A stretch of 64,000 nt of DNA from an uncultured Myxococcales bacterium (GCA_937872925.1 CALMUT010000085.1:21248-85247), one strand, 5' to 3'; positions 48,695 to 57,840 are shown, counted from the first letter of the stretch. Program-made: numbers and translations. The notes: generated by a model not told the origin, from the letters alone.

Positions 48695-48952
48695 TCATGG
48701 GTCGTCGCAGAACATCCGGTTGCCAACATCCCCTGCCGAACCTGCGGTGCCAGCCGAGCCGTCCGTGCCCGCGCTTCCCGCTGCTCCTGAGTCGGGCTCG
48801 CGTTTGCCATCGTCCTTGGCGCATGCCACTACGGAGAGATGAGCGACCAGTGGGGCGAACAAGAGCAGATACGTCCGGGCGTTGCCGCCTACTCGCAGAA
48901 CAGTCAACCCAACCGCACACATCACACGCTCATGTTGCGACCCACGCGACAC
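48695..48952 (-). CDS. Short, probably truncated lipoprotein
   Basis: 85 residues: a signal-like helix (TYLLLFAPLVAHLSVVAC, lipobox) and a Gly/Ser/Ala linker (GAAGSAGTDGSAGTAGSAG), then only GNRMFCDDP before the stop. In this genome such linkers lead into a large domain, so this looks like a 5' remnant cut off next to the repeat region. Start uncertain. Confidence 0.5.
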   Translation of the reverse strand: MSRGSQHERVMCAVGLTVLRVGGNARTYLLLFAPLVAHLSVVACAKDDGKREPDSGAAGSAGTDGSAGTAGSAGDVGNRMFCDDP

Positions 48953-49012
48953 GGTAGCGAGGCAACGTAACGCTGCCGGCTCGACGGATCCTGCGGCGCG
49001 GGAAAACAGGCC

Positions 49013-49663
49013 TCAGGTGACGATGGCGAACGCTAGCATGACGGCGGCGGCGATCGTCAACGCTCCGTTCGGGGTGCCCGCGCTTTCGTCAAAGGCGCTC
49101 AGGTCCAGGTCGACGGCGTGCCCGCGGCGGCTTGCGCTCTCAGGGTTGACGTCCTCGATATGCAGGACCTTGCCAACACCCACGCCCGCGGCACTGGCAT
49201 AGACCTGCGCCTTGTCCCGGGCCGCAGCTACCGCCCCCCGGCGGGCTTCGGCACGCAGTTCTTTGAGCTTGCTGGTCTCGAAGCGCACGTTCTGGATCGA
49301 GTGTGCCCCGGCGCCGACGATGCCCACGACGATGCTCTCCAAGTTGTCGAGTGAACGCACCGTGACGGAAAAACCGACCTTGGCGCGGTGGCCGATGACT
49401 TTCATGTCTACGCCATAGCCTGTCGTGGCGAGTTGCAGCGTCGTTCGCGTGGTCTGCACGTCCGCGCTTGCGACGCCGGCAGTGCTCAGAAACTTTCGCA
49501 CCTGCTCCACCGCGCTGCGAGTTGCCGCGAACGCTTCCGCCGGCTGCGCGTCTACGCGGTCCACGTCGAAAACGACCAGCGCCAGATCCGGATCCGCTCG
49601 CAGTAGGTATGAGCCGTACACATTGATAGATCCCGGATTGCGAATGGATTGCGTCACGTTCAT
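49013..49663 (-). CDS. SIMPL-domain (DUF541) protein
   Basis: 216 residues from the ATG at 49663 (AGGTGA upstream); an earlier frame start would add an Arg-rich leader. Pattern GSINVYGSYLLRADPDLALVVFDVDRV, LSTAGVASADVQTTRTTLQ, VTVRSLDNLESIVVGIVGAGAHSIQNVRFE and AAARDKAQVYASAAGVGVGKVLHIED matches the SIMPL/DUF541 family, whose roles include stress response and envelope maintenance. A C-terminal helix (ALTIAAAVMLAFAIV) may anchor it; no N-terminal signal is obvious. Confidence 0.8.
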   Translation of the reverse strand: MNVTQSIRNPGSINVYGSYLLRADPDLALVVFDVDRVDAQPAEAFAATRSAVEQVRKFLSTAGVASADVQTTRTTLQLATTGYGVDMKVIGHRAKVGFSVTVRSLDNLESIVVGIVGAGAHSIQNVRFETSKLKELRAEARRGAVAAARDKAQVYASAAGVGVGKVLHIEDVNPESASRRGHAVDLDLSAFDESAGTPNGALTIAAAVMLAFAIVT

Positions 49664-49994
49664 CGTTTTCACCTGAGCTGGAGTTGCTGCGCGCTTGTCC
49701 GCGCGCCGGGCTGGCCGGAAGCGGCGCCCGCGGTCGAGATTAGCGCACCGGTGCCAAGCAGGGGCGCGACCACCTAGCAAACGTCCCAAGTGGCGGCGCG
49801 GACCTGGTTTGCGGTGTCACTCGCTTGCGCCGGTTGCCAAGCCCACTCGTCCACGGCGGTACTCCATCGTTTCACAAGGCGTGGTGGACGGGATCCGAGA
49901 TGGGGGGGCGGCGAGGCGAGTCCGCCAGGGTGCGTATACCGGCCGTGGAGGCGTCACGCGCCGTCGCGCGTGGGACCCGAATTTCGTCCATCGC
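49664..49994. other. Intergenic region, 330 bp
   Basis: No supported gene. A plus-strand frame at 49790 begins with a lipoprotein-like leader (WFAVSLACAGC) but soon becomes Arg/Pro-rich, so at best a decayed lipoprotein gene. Confidence 0.45.
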
Positions 49995-50600
49995 CTAGCT
50001 CGCCAATGAACACCAATACTGCAGCTCGTCGGGTCTATCCGGCAACGTGCGATAGATCAATCCAGTAAACCCGTGGTTCAAGCTGGGGCGCTCCATCACG
50101 CGTCCGTCGAACTGGAACAGCTGACGTGAACTGTCACCCGCATGGCTCGTCACGCCGACGCGCAAAGAGTCACCTTCCTGCTCATGCACTTCGTAGTGAG
50201 CGTCCACGACAAACGGTCCAAGCACGGTCTTCTTGTGCACGCCCGGAGTTAACTCAAGCCTCCGCGTCTTCTGCGCCAGCGTTTTGGGATCTGATGGGTC
50301 TGCGAGCACAGTCGCGCGCCACATCACTTCACAGCGAATCGTCGGGCGGTCCGCCTTCGAGTACATAGCCGCTTTGCCCGGAGGCTTCGATTCGACCAAA
50401 GGCGCGGTCGGTTCCTCCGCCACGGGAAACTCCGATTCACCCGCAGAGTCCGCCGGGACCGACGCCTGCGCCGTTGCACTGCCTGGCGGCGCCGAGTCCG
50501 CCGCGCGCGCGCGCCCCATTCCATCCCCACCACAAGCAGCCAGCCCCATCGCCGCAATCACCATTGCACAGGACCCGAACGGCCCAATTGATGTTCTCAT
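49995..50600 (-). CDS. Putative lipoprotein, unknown function
   Basis: 201 residues from the ATG at 50600 (MRTSIGPFGSC), signal peptide with lipobox GLAACGG. Ala/Ser/Pro linker to about residue 70, then a beta-rich domain (TIRCEVMWRATVLA, RRLELTPGVHKKTVLGPFVVDAHYEVHE, LRVGVTSHAG) with a Cys pair (IRC, YWC). No family recognised. Confidence 0.6.
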   Translation of the reverse strand: MRTSIGPFGSCAMVIAAMGLAACGGDGMGRARAADSAPPGSATAQASVPADSAGESEFPVAEEPTAPLVESKPPGKAAMYSKADRPTIRCEVMWRATVLADPSDPKTLAQKTRRLELTPGVHKKTVLGPFVVDAHYEVHEQEGDSLRVGVTSHAGDSSRQLFQFDGRVMERPSLNHGFTGLIYRTLPDRPDELQYWCSLAS

Positions 50601-50837
50601 GCCGTCACAACGTGCCAACCGCCGCCGACTTACACGGCTCCGTCGTTCCGTGGGGACCGCGTCGCCTATCGTCTGAGCTCAAGCAAGTCGACTACTCCCG
50701 TGCGTTGGCGCCATGGTGCAAAGCCCTAACAGTCGTACTGGATCAGAACATAGAAGAACCGTTCATCGCACTTGTTCTGCACCACACACTCACTCAGGTC
50801 GCGCCCAATGGTTGACCAGGCTCGCTGAGATGTCAGA

Positions 50838-51425
50838 TCACGGCACGCACCCTGTCGTGAAGCCACACGCCGTTTCCAGTTGGACCACTTGTGCGTCGCA
50901 GTAGCCACACTTGGCGTGTGCGCCTTTGGCGCCGCAGGCTAGCGCCGCCGCGCCGACGTCGACCATGCATTGGTAGGCAACATCCGACGCCTGCTTGCAC
51001 CCAGCGCCTTTGGCCGCGAGCGCCGCGCAGAACACCGGGCACTCAGCCAAGTTGTTGGGCCCGCCGGAGCAGTTGAGCACGACGGCAAGCTTGCACATCC
51101 CAACGCACGGGCCATCTGGACCCGCTTCGCTCCCGCCATCCAGGCCGCCCGCACCCGCAGTGCCACTGTCCAAAGCGGCTTCACTTTCTGCGTCGGAGAT
51201 CGATGCATCGGCGAGCCCTGCCGCGCCACCCGCACCGCTCGCACCGCTCGCACCGCTTGCACCACCCACCGCTCCCCCGCTGCCCGACGCACCGACGTCA
51301 GCACCTCCGTCGGTGCCGCTGTCGACGGCAGCACGGTCTTCGGAACTGGCGCCGCACCCAGCCACCACCCCACACAGGATCCCCGCCGCGAACCGCAAAT
51401 CCGTAGTGTACCATCGCCCGCACAT
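50838..51425 (-). CDS. Lipoprotein with Gly/Ala/Ser linker and Cys-rich domain
   Basis: 195 residues from the ATG at 51425 (MCGRWYTTDLRFAAGILCGVVAGC, lipobox). Linker with SGGAVGGASGASGASGAGG, then a domain with 14 Cys (GPCVGMCKLAVVLNC, ECPVFCAALAAKGAGC, KCGYCDAQVVQLETAC). Same architecture as several others here. Surface lipoprotein of unknown role. Confidence 0.65.
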   Translation of the reverse strand: MCGRWYTTDLRFAAGILCGVVAGCGASSEDRAAVDSGTDGGADVGASGSGGAVGGASGASGASGAGGAAGLADASISDAESEAALDSGTAGAGGLDGGSEAGPDGPCVGMCKLAVVLNCSGGPNNLAECPVFCAALAAKGAGCKQASDVAYQCMVDVGAAALACGAKGAHAKCGYCDAQVVQLETACGFTTGCVP

Positions 51426-51605
51426 TGCCGCCTGTTCGCGCGTGCGTTGGGCAGATTCTACTTGGGCAGCACGAGCCCGTGCGTTCACGCCCGTTGGCTT
51501 CTTCGCGCAAGCCCGTTGGCGGGCAAACATTGCACTGAGCGTCCCGCCACATGCCGGGATGAGAGGCGACCGCAGGCACGCACCTTGCTTGACCTGTGAG
51601 ACATC

Positions 51606-52670
51606 ATGTCTAGAAGCGTGTATGCCGGTGCGCTGCTGCTGGCGATCGGGCTCGTCACCCCTCGTGCGGCTTTCGCCGAGCCCAGCGCCACTCCGGCCAT
51701 CGCCCTCGAGCCCAGCGGCATCACTGGCTACGGCGGTGCTGAATTCAAGGTCACCTGGATTGCCGACCGCGTTGCCCTCCTGGGAGGTGGCCCGTTGTTC
51801 GTACTGATGATCGATCGACGGTTTGCTACCGGGATGTTCCTGAACGCCACCGAGGGCGACGCCGACGGCCTACAGCTCGCCTACGTCGGGCCGTTTGTTT
51901 CCTACGATCTAACGCCCGATGGCCCGCTGCACTTTTCATTGGAAGCGATCGGGCAGGTCGGTACCGCCATTAATGACACGCCCGCCGGAGCGCGTTCGCG
52001 TGCCACGCACTACGGCGTCGAACCACGCATCGCACTCGCGCTCGACGTCGAGCCCAGCGCGCGGGTTGCTTTGACAGCGAGCTATCGTTTCTCACGTCTC
52101 GACGGCGAGCTTCGCCCCATCGGCATCCGCGACACCAGCGGTCCCGTCCTGGGGCTACAGCTCCAAGAGGGGAACTTCCACGGAGGTACGTCGCATCGGA
52201 ACTGGTCGCTGAGCGGCTGTTTCTCGACACGCATCTCGACGCTCGCCGGGGAACTCACCTATCTGGATGGCGGCGGGACACGAGTCATGTTTCACGACAC
52301 CTGGGCCCTCGGCATTGGCGGCTACGTAACCAGAGATTGGTTTCGTTCGCGCCCGCAGCGGGTGTCCGGCGGATGGGGCGGCGTGACCGGGGAGTACCTG
52401 TTCCTTCCGGGTGCCTTGCTTCGGCCCTGGTCCGGTTTGCTCGTCGCGATGGGTGGGATCGGGAGGCGGACTCCCGAGGGCGACGAAGTGGCACCCCTCT
52501 TCGTCGTCGAGCCAACGATCGGGGCGCAGTTCGGGGTCACCGAGTTCCTGCGCGTGGCGGCGGGCGGTTCCTATCGACTCGCCGCGTGCTTCGAATGCCT
52601 CGCGGGTGAGAGCAGCCGCACCACGAGCGGCCCTTCGGGAGTCGTAGAACTGCGGTTCGGCGATTTCTGA
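51606..52670 (+). CDS. Outer-membrane beta-barrel protein with internal duplication
   Basis: 354 residues; signal peptide to about residue 24 (RAAFAEP). Strands rich in alternating Gly/aromatic residues (GYGGAEFKVTWIADRVAL, LAYVGPFVSYDL, LALDVEPSARVALTASYRFS) and a terminal Phe (VELRFGDF). The second half (LAGELTYLDGGG, VTGEYLFLPGALL, VEPTIGAQFGVTEFLRVAAGGSYRLA) repeats the order of the first, so it likely arose by duplication of an 8-strand unit. Substrate unknown. Confidence 0.65.
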   Translation: MSRSVYAGALLLAIGLVTPRAAFAEPSATPAIALEPSGITGYGGAEFKVTWIADRVALLGGGPLFVLMIDRRFATGMFLNATEGDADGLQLAYVGPFVSYDLTPDGPLHFSLEAIGQVGTAINDTPAGARSRATHYGVEPRIALALDVEPSARVALTASYRFSRLDGELRPIGIRDTSGPVLGLQLQEGNFHGGTSHRNWSLSGCFSTRISTLAGELTYLDGGGTRVMFHDTWALGIGGYVTRDWFRSRPQRVSGGWGGVTGEYLFLPGALLRPWSGLLVAMGGIGRRTPEGDEVAPLFVVEPTIGAQFGVTEFLRVAAGGSYRLAACFECLAGESSRTTSGPSGVVELRFGDF

Positions 52671-53039
52671 GCGCGCCAAGTATCGACCCTGGCGGGTGAT
52701 CTCCGCGCGCGTTGTTGGCGACAGTCGGTGGACATATGGTCGTCGGGGACGCCGTGCCGCGAAAATCGATCGGGCCGTGACAGAATTACTTGGCATGCAA
52801 GGCATGCATATCAATCTTTGCGCGAGCGTTGCCTCCCCCACGCGACCTTCTGCCCGTTTTCCCGCGAGGGTGACATGCCGCTTCGGGGCGCGCCAAATAC
52901 GCGCCGAATAATCGAATTGTGAAATTGGCCGGCGGCGGTTGAGCAGATTCTGCTCAACCGGATGGGAGCGACCGCTGCCTGTGCGAGTGCCTCGCTCGCC
53001 TCGCCCGGCGCGTGCTACGCTCGGGCTGTCGGAGGCTCA
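52671..53039. other. Intergenic region with a palindrome
   Basis: About 370 bp, no gene. Holds the perfect 25-nt palindrome listed separately and a short GGCATGCA direct repeat near 52795-52808. Upstream of the knottin-like lipoprotein gene. Confidence 0.5.
52936..52960. promoter_or_regulatory. Perfect palindrome, possible operator
   Basis: CGGTTGAGCAGA-T-TCTGCTCAACCG, 12-bp arms around one base, 80 bp before the ATG at 53040. No T run follows, so an operator is likelier than a terminator. Related near-palindrome at 47041-47059. Confidence 0.55.
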
Positions 53040-53963
53040 ATGCGCATGCGACGATGGATCTGGTTTTGCCTGCTTGGTTGTTACGCTGGATTGTTGACGA
53101 GCGCCTGTGGCGGCAGCTCCGATGGGGACGGTAGCGGTCCAGCGAAAGACGCGGGCGACGCGAGCCTCGTGATCGACGGCGGTGCATCCGACGTTTCCAT
53201 CGACGTGGGCGGCTGCAAGAGCGTCGGCTCTGCATGCTTGGGGTTCTCTGAATGTTGTTCGGGCCATTGCAGCGCGGGCGTGTGCCAGGTCGCGATTGCC
53301 GATGCGGGGTGCTCGCCGCTGGGTGCGGCGTGCACGCCACTGTGTTGCAGCGGCGCGTGCGCCGGCGGCCTTTGCGTCAAGAGTGACGCCTCGGTCTGCA
53401 AACCCAATGGGGTGCCCTGCAGCGATGGATCGGAATGCTGCGACAGCGTGTGTGCTTCGGGGTACTGCGGAACTGTGGACGCCGGCCCCTGCAGATTGCC
53501 CGGCCAAAAATGCGGCGGTGTATTCCAGTGCTGTGCGGGGACATGTAGCGGCGGCTATTGTCCCCTTTCGGACGCTGCCTCCTGCATGGGGGTGGGGAGC
53601 TTCTGCTCCAAACCTGCACAGTGCTGCACGGGTTTCTGCGACGGCGTGTGCACCTACCCGGATGCGTCTGCGCCCAAGGACTCGGCGGCCTGCAAGAACA
53701 TTGGCGATCCCTGTTTCGGCACCGAGTGTTGCTCTGGTTGGTGCATCGGCGGCTACTGCGGATACCCATGGGAGACCGGCGCATGCGCGACGGGAGGAGC
53801 CTCGTGCAACTATTGGTTCGATTGCTGTTCGGAAAAGTGCCAGGCAGGCAAGTGCGTCGGATCGGACCCACCGTGCAAGCCCGTCGGCAGCCCCTGCAAC
53901 GGCTGGAAGGAGTGCTGCTCCAAGACGTGCCAATCCGGCAGCTGCGGCTCCGGCGCAGACTAG
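53040..53963 (+). CDS. Lipoprotein with eight tandem knottin-like Cys units
   Basis: 307 residues from the ATG at 53040 (GGAGG upstream). Signal peptide with lipobox LTSAC. After an Asp/Ser spacer, eight units of the type C-x3-G-x2-C-x5-CC-x3-C-x3-GxC follow, e.g. CKSVGSACLGFSECC, CKPNGVPCSDGSECC, CKPVGSPCNGWKECC. The CC-centred six-Cys spacing resembles inhibitor-cystine-knot/conotoxin-like folds. Probably a rigid, protease-resistant surface protein. Overall near 50 Cys, so it needs oxidative folding. Confidence 0.75.
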   Translation: MRMRRWIWFCLLGCYAGLLTSACGGSSDGDGSGPAKDAGDASLVIDGGASDVSIDVGGCKSVGSACLGFSECCSGHCSAGVCQVAIADAGCSPLGAACTPLCCSGACAGGLCVKSDASVCKPNGVPCSDGSECCDSVCASGYCGTVDAGPCRLPGQKCGGVFQCCAGTCSGGYCPLSDAASCMGVGSFCSKPAQCCTGFCDGVCTYPDASAPKDSAACKNIGDPCFGTECCSGWCIGGYCGYPWETGACATGGASCNYWFDCCSEKCQAGKCVGSDPPCKPVGSPCNGWKECCSKTCQSGSCGSGAD

Positions 53964-53973
53964 CGGCAGCAGC

Positions 53974-54876
53974 ATGTCCGATCGCGCAACAAAGCTCGTT
54001 TTGGCATCGACGCTATTCGCAGCAGGCTGCGCTGGCACACGGTCGCGGGATGCCCAACGTCCGCCGTCTCCGGCAGCCCACGTCGGAACCACTAGCGAAC
54101 AGTCCACGTCGACGGCTTCGACCGAATCCGCCGCGCCGCTCGTGTTCCACGACGATCGCGACGTCATGTCGAGCGCAGCGCGCATCGCTCGGACGGGCAA
54201 TGCGCATGAACGCCGCATTGCCGCCACGCAGTTGGTAGCGATTGCGACGCGGCTCGGTTCCAAGCAGTGGCGCGACGGGCAACGTGCTGCTGTGGCCCGA
54301 GCGAATTTCCAGGCGGGCCTAGCGCCCACCCAAGAGCAGTTCGAAGTGCAGCTCGACATGTGGCAAACCCAACGGGTTGCTCAGATATGCGAAGCGATAG
54401 CGCTATTTCCATCCACCGAAACCACCGATTTCGGGTTTGCCTTGGCATCGGATACCGCACTGCCGGTTGCGCGCCGCCGGGTCGGTATCATTTTGCTCGA
54501 CGCAGTGGTGACGCCTGCGCAGGCCGCCCTGGTCGCACGCAGAGAACAACTCAGAGCGGCCATCACAACCGAAGAGCACAGGCTAGCAACAGAGCCCAGC
54601 GCAGACGCGGCGCGAACCGTTGCCCAAATGCGACCCGGCTTCCGTCGCTGCTACAATGAACACCTTGCCAGCGGCTCGTTGGAAGAATTGAGGACCAAGC
54701 TGACACTTCGAGTTGCGCCCTCGGGCACGACCGAGAGCGCCGAGTTGAATCCGGCTCTCCCGGACGCCCTTGCCAAGTGCATCACAGACCACGCGCGTGC
54801 CGCTGGCTTTGCGCCCGTGGACTCCGCCAAGCCCCGTATCACCGTCGTACCCATCACCTTCGTTGCCGCGCAGTAG
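53974..54876 (+). CDS. Lipoprotein with AgmX/TonB-like C-terminal domain
   Basis: 300 residues from the ATG at 53974, 10 bp after the preceding stop. Signal peptide with lipobox LFAAGC. Middle region helical (about 60-210, with HERRIAATQLVAIATRL and VARREQLRAAITTEEHRLA). The C-terminal 80 residues (MRPGFRRCYNEHLASG, LTLRVAPSGTTESAEL, LAKCITDHARAAGFAPV) match the AgmX/PglI C-terminal pattern common in Myxococcota, with its two Cys. AgmX-like proteins take part in gliding motility or envelope complexes in Myxococcus; the role here is not known. Confidence 0.7.
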   Translation: MSDRATKLVLASTLFAAGCAGTRSRDAQRPPSPAAHVGTTSEQSTSTASTESAAPLVFHDDRDVMSSAARIARTGNAHERRIAATQLVAIATRLGSKQWRDGQRAAVARANFQAGLAPTQEQFEVQLDMWQTQRVAQICEAIALFPSTETTDFGFALASDTALPVARRRVGIILLDAVVTPAQAALVARREQLRAAITTEEHRLATEPSADAARTVAQMRPGFRRCYNEHLASGSLEELRTKLTLRVAPSGTTESAELNPALPDALAKCITDHARAAGFAPVDSAKPRITVVPITFVAAQ

Positions 54877-55173
54877 TGTGAGCTCTCAACTCGGCCGGAG
54901 CTTCTTCGAGTCGCTCAGGTTGGATGAGCAGAACGACAACGCCCGCACCGGGTGAACGCAGTCGACCCGGCTTGGATTCGCTGAGCCGTCGAAAACGCCG
55001 TCGTCGCGCCGGGCCGCAGGAAACCAGACGTTCGTCCAACGGGAATCCGTTCTTTTGTGGCCCTACGAGGAGCAAAGCCTCGGATGTCGATTTCTCAGAA
55101 ATACTCCGCAACTGCCCGACGCTTCACGCCGACTTGGACCGCGCGGACCACATTGAACCGCAGGGAGAAACCA

Positions 55174-56577
55174 ATGATCCAAGGAATCAAAGTTGTTTGC
55201 GGCCGCGCGGCGGTCGTCGTGATGATGGGCGCCGGAGTCGGGCTCCTCGGCTGCTCGAGTGAAGCATTTGAACCCGAGGGCGCAGGGGGCGCAAAGGCTG
55301 ACGCAGGCGTCGGCGCGGGCGCAGGGGGCGAAGCCGGAATCGGCGCCGCAGGTAGCGCTGGTGATTCGGGCTCCGGCGGTGCAGACAGCGGGGCCGCGGG
55401 CGCTGGAGGCAGCGCGGGTTCGGCAGGCAGCTCAGGCAGCTCAGGCAGTGCGGGCAGCGCGGGCTCGACGGGTGGCTCGGAGAACGGAACCCAGTGCAGT
55501 GGCGGAAGTGCGTGCAAAAGCGGCAATTGCGTGGACGGGGTGTGCTGCAACACGAAGTGCGGCGCGGACTGCGAGAGTTGCGTCGCAACCGGATCGAAAG
55601 GTACGTGCACGCCGTTCGCTCAGGGCACGGATCCTGATGGCGAGTGTCTTGGAACCGGTGCGCCTGGTAGTGACTGCATCGGAAGCTGCGACGGCAAATC
55701 AGCGTGTTCTTTCCCCAGCGTCGCAAAAACCTGTGGCACCGCAGTGTGCACGGGCGCACAGAGTACGGGATACGCTTGCGATGGCAGCGGAAGCTGCAAG
55801 GCTGCGAGCACATCGTGTGCGCCGTACAACTGCGGCGCCAGCGCATGTCTGGCAAGTTGCACCACCGACACGCACTGCACGAGCGGCAACTACTGCGCGA
55901 GTGGCAAGTGCGTTCCGAAGAAGACCAACGGCCAGGTCTGTGGCGCCAACAACCAGTGCTCCAGCAGCAACTGCGTGGGCGGAACCTGCTGCAACGTCGC
56001 GTCATGCGGCGCGCCGCTGAGTTGCAGCACTGGGACATGCTCATGCGACGGAACAGTGTGCAAGGCCGGCGACAGCTGCGTGCTCTGGTACAAGGATGCG
56101 GATGGTGACGGCCACGGCGATGCGAAAAGCACCAAACACGGCTGTTCCAGCGTTGCTCCGGTTGGGTACGTCGCGAACAAAACGGATTGCTACGACGCCA
56201 ACGCCAACGCAAAGCCTGGGCAGACGCAGTTCTTTGCGCAGCATCGCGGCGACGGGAGCTTCGACTACAACTGCGACAACGGCGCCACCAAGCAGTACGC
56301 CAACGTCACTGGTAAGAGCTGTGTCGACTGTCACGCGTACGGCAACTCTCAGTGCAGCCTTCCGTGCGGCCTCACCTATCTCGGCTCGACCCTTTACAGT
56401 ATGGCTTACGAATGCAACGGGGCCAGCGACGGGTCGCAGTGCGGCGGCCCCAAGACCCAGCAAGGTTTCCACGCAGACGTCGCCTGTGGTGCGTCGGGCA
56501 CTCTATACTCGTGTTCCGTGAACACCTGCTCCGCAGCGGAGAAGTTCGTCGCGACGACAGCGCAAGGCTGCCGCTGA
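55174..56577 (+). CDS. Large Cys-rich lipoprotein with Gly/Ser linker
   Basis: 467 residues from the ATG at 55174 (GGGAGA upstream). Signal peptide with lipobox LLGCSS; linker of Gly/Ala/Ser to about 110; then a long domain with about 50 Cys, many in CxxC/CC units (VCCNTKCGADCESC, CCNVASCGAPLSC). KDADGDGHGD looks like an EF-hand-type Ca loop. Near the C-terminus SCVDCHAYG has a single CxxCH that could bind heme but may be chance. Probably surface-exposed; function unknown. Confidence 0.7.
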   Translation: MIQGIKVVCGRAAVVVMMGAGVGLLGCSSEAFEPEGAGGAKADAGVGAGAGGEAGIGAAGSAGDSGSGGADSGAAGAGGSAGSAGSSGSSGSAGSAGSTGGSENGTQCSGGSACKSGNCVDGVCCNTKCGADCESCVATGSKGTCTPFAQGTDPDGECLGTGAPGSDCIGSCDGKSACSFPSVAKTCGTAVCTGAQSTGYACDGSGSCKAASTSCAPYNCGASACLASCTTDTHCTSGNYCASGKCVPKKTNGQVCGANNQCSSSNCVGGTCCNVASCGAPLSCSTGTCSCDGTVCKAGDSCVLWYKDADGDGHGDAKSTKHGCSSVAPVGYVANKTDCYDANANAKPGQTQFFAQHRGDGSFDYNCDNGATKQYANVTGKSCVDCHAYGNSQCSLPCGLTYLGSTLYSMAYECNGASDGSQCGGPKTQQGFHADVACGASGTLYSCSVNTCSAAEKFVATTAQGCR

Positions 56578-56945
56578 CCGGTCTGCCCCTCGAGCGACAG
56601 GACATTGCGAGCCCGGCCGCGGAGTCGGGCTCGCGCTATTTGTGCCGGGTTGGAAACGCACTTCGACCTGTAGAGTTACCTGTCGGTCCAGCCTCGGTGC
56701 GCGGCTCTCACGGCGTCAAAAATCGGACCCAGATTTCGTCGTCCACGTACGTGCCCGTTGGTAGCTTCACGAATTCGCGAAGAATGCCTGCTGAGATGCA
56801 GAGCTTCGTGCGCCGCGTCTCTTCGCCTACGCTGCTCCCAGTTGCGCCATGCGACTTTGAGTGCGGGGTTGACCGGGTGCGTGCCCGGTCGCCAAGGGCT
56901 TGTGGCGCGCGGCGCGCCGCGTTAGCGGCACGACATGGAGACGAG
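56578..56945. other. Intergenic region with terminator and possible remnant
   Basis: About 370 bp. A GCGAGCCCG/CGGGCTCGC stem (56607-56634) is a likely terminator. On the minus strand at about 56708-56815 a peptide ending LREFVKLPTGTYVDDEIWVRF looks protein-like but has no start or upstream domain; possible gene fragment. Confidence 0.45.
56607..56640 (+). terminator. Probable terminator
   Basis: 9-bp perfect stem with a 10-nt loop, followed by GCTATTTG; weak T run. About 30 bp after the stop of the Cys-rich lipoprotein gene. Confidence 0.5.
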
Positions 56946-57785
56946 ATGATGCTGGGGCCAAAGGTCGGGGCAATGCCAGGGATCCGGCGCGGCTTGAAGA
57001 TCGCGTACTTGGTCGCGTCGCTGTCTTCGACGGCGTGTTTCGCAATTCCCAACAGCGGCCCCACGGCGGTGAGTCGCGCCGAGCTGTACGAAAGCAACGA
57101 GCCCGAATACGACGCCTTTTTCTACCAGCTACACAGCGTGCAAGCGGCGGTTTCGGAGTCGAACAACGAGCAGCGCAAGATGCGCAGTGCCCTCGCCGTG
57201 GAGCTTGGACTTGAGGTCCACACCTCCATGGATCTAATAGCCACGCATTTCGACAAGCGGCTCGCCAGCCTCGCGGAAGGCAAGTCGACCCTACGCATCG
57301 AGTTCATTGGGCTCGAAGAAGGCGCTGAGGAGAACGACGCGGTCGTCACCCTCACGGATGCTTCGGGCAATGCCGTTTCCAACTCTCTCACGCAGACTCT
57401 GGAGCCGCTTGCCAAGGGGCTGGTGAAGATGCTGATTCGGCTGCGGCGCTCCAGAGTCAGCATTGAGCAGCTGCAATCCCGGCTACCCGCGCTAGAGACC
57501 AACCTAGAAGAGCGTTTCCGGCTTCTTGGCCCCGCGCGCGCCAAGGAGACTCGACGCAACTTGACGGACGCCCGCGCCGCGCTGCCGGCGCTTGGGAGAT
57601 CTATCGACAGCGCCGAGGAGGACGCACGAGAGGTGCTGAAGCTACTGCAGAAGGCCAGCCCAGCGCCGGAAGAGTCTCCGGAGACGACCACGGGAAAACC
57701 CGGAGTCTCGCCGAAGCCCGATGCGCCCAAGGCGTCACCGAAGCAAAAGCCCGCATCGCCCAAAACCGGTGGCTTCGAACCTTGA
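56946..57785 (+). CDS. Putative exported coiled-coil protein
   Basis: 279 residues (ATG at 56946 or 56949; GGAGACG upstream). N-terminal hydrophobic stretch (KIAYLVASLSSTAC) with a weak lipobox, then long helical regions (about 60-240) of charged heptad-like sequence (ALETNLEERFRLLGPARAKETRRNL), and a Pro/Lys/Ser tail. No family recognised. Possibly an anchored periplasmic coiled coil. Confidence 0.55.
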   Translation: MMLGPKVGAMPGIRRGLKIAYLVASLSSTACFAIPNSGPTAVSRAELYESNEPEYDAFFYQLHSVQAAVSESNNEQRKMRSALAVELGLEVHTSMDLIATHFDKRLASLAEGKSTLRIEFIGLEEGAEENDAVVTLTDASGNAVSNSLTQTLEPLAKGLVKMLIRLRRSRVSIEQLQSRLPALETNLEERFRLLGPARAKETRRNLTDARAALPALGRSIDSAEEDAREVLKLLQKASPAPEESPETTTGKPGVSPKPDAPKASPKQKPASPKTGGFEP

Positions 57786-57840
57786 GCGCCGGCGCGACCT
57801 CGCAGACGGCGTGCCCCCCCGATACGGACCGCCACCGTTC

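Noticed and set aside
49790..50068. Frame with a lipoprotein-like leader
   Set aside because: Turns Arg/Pro-rich at once and runs into the 3' end of the opposite gene; at most a decayed gene.
51447..51465. TTGGGCAGATTCTACTTGG, similar to the 52936 palindrome, upstream of a lipoprotein gene
   Set aside because: Five or more mismatches and not palindromic, so probably chance.
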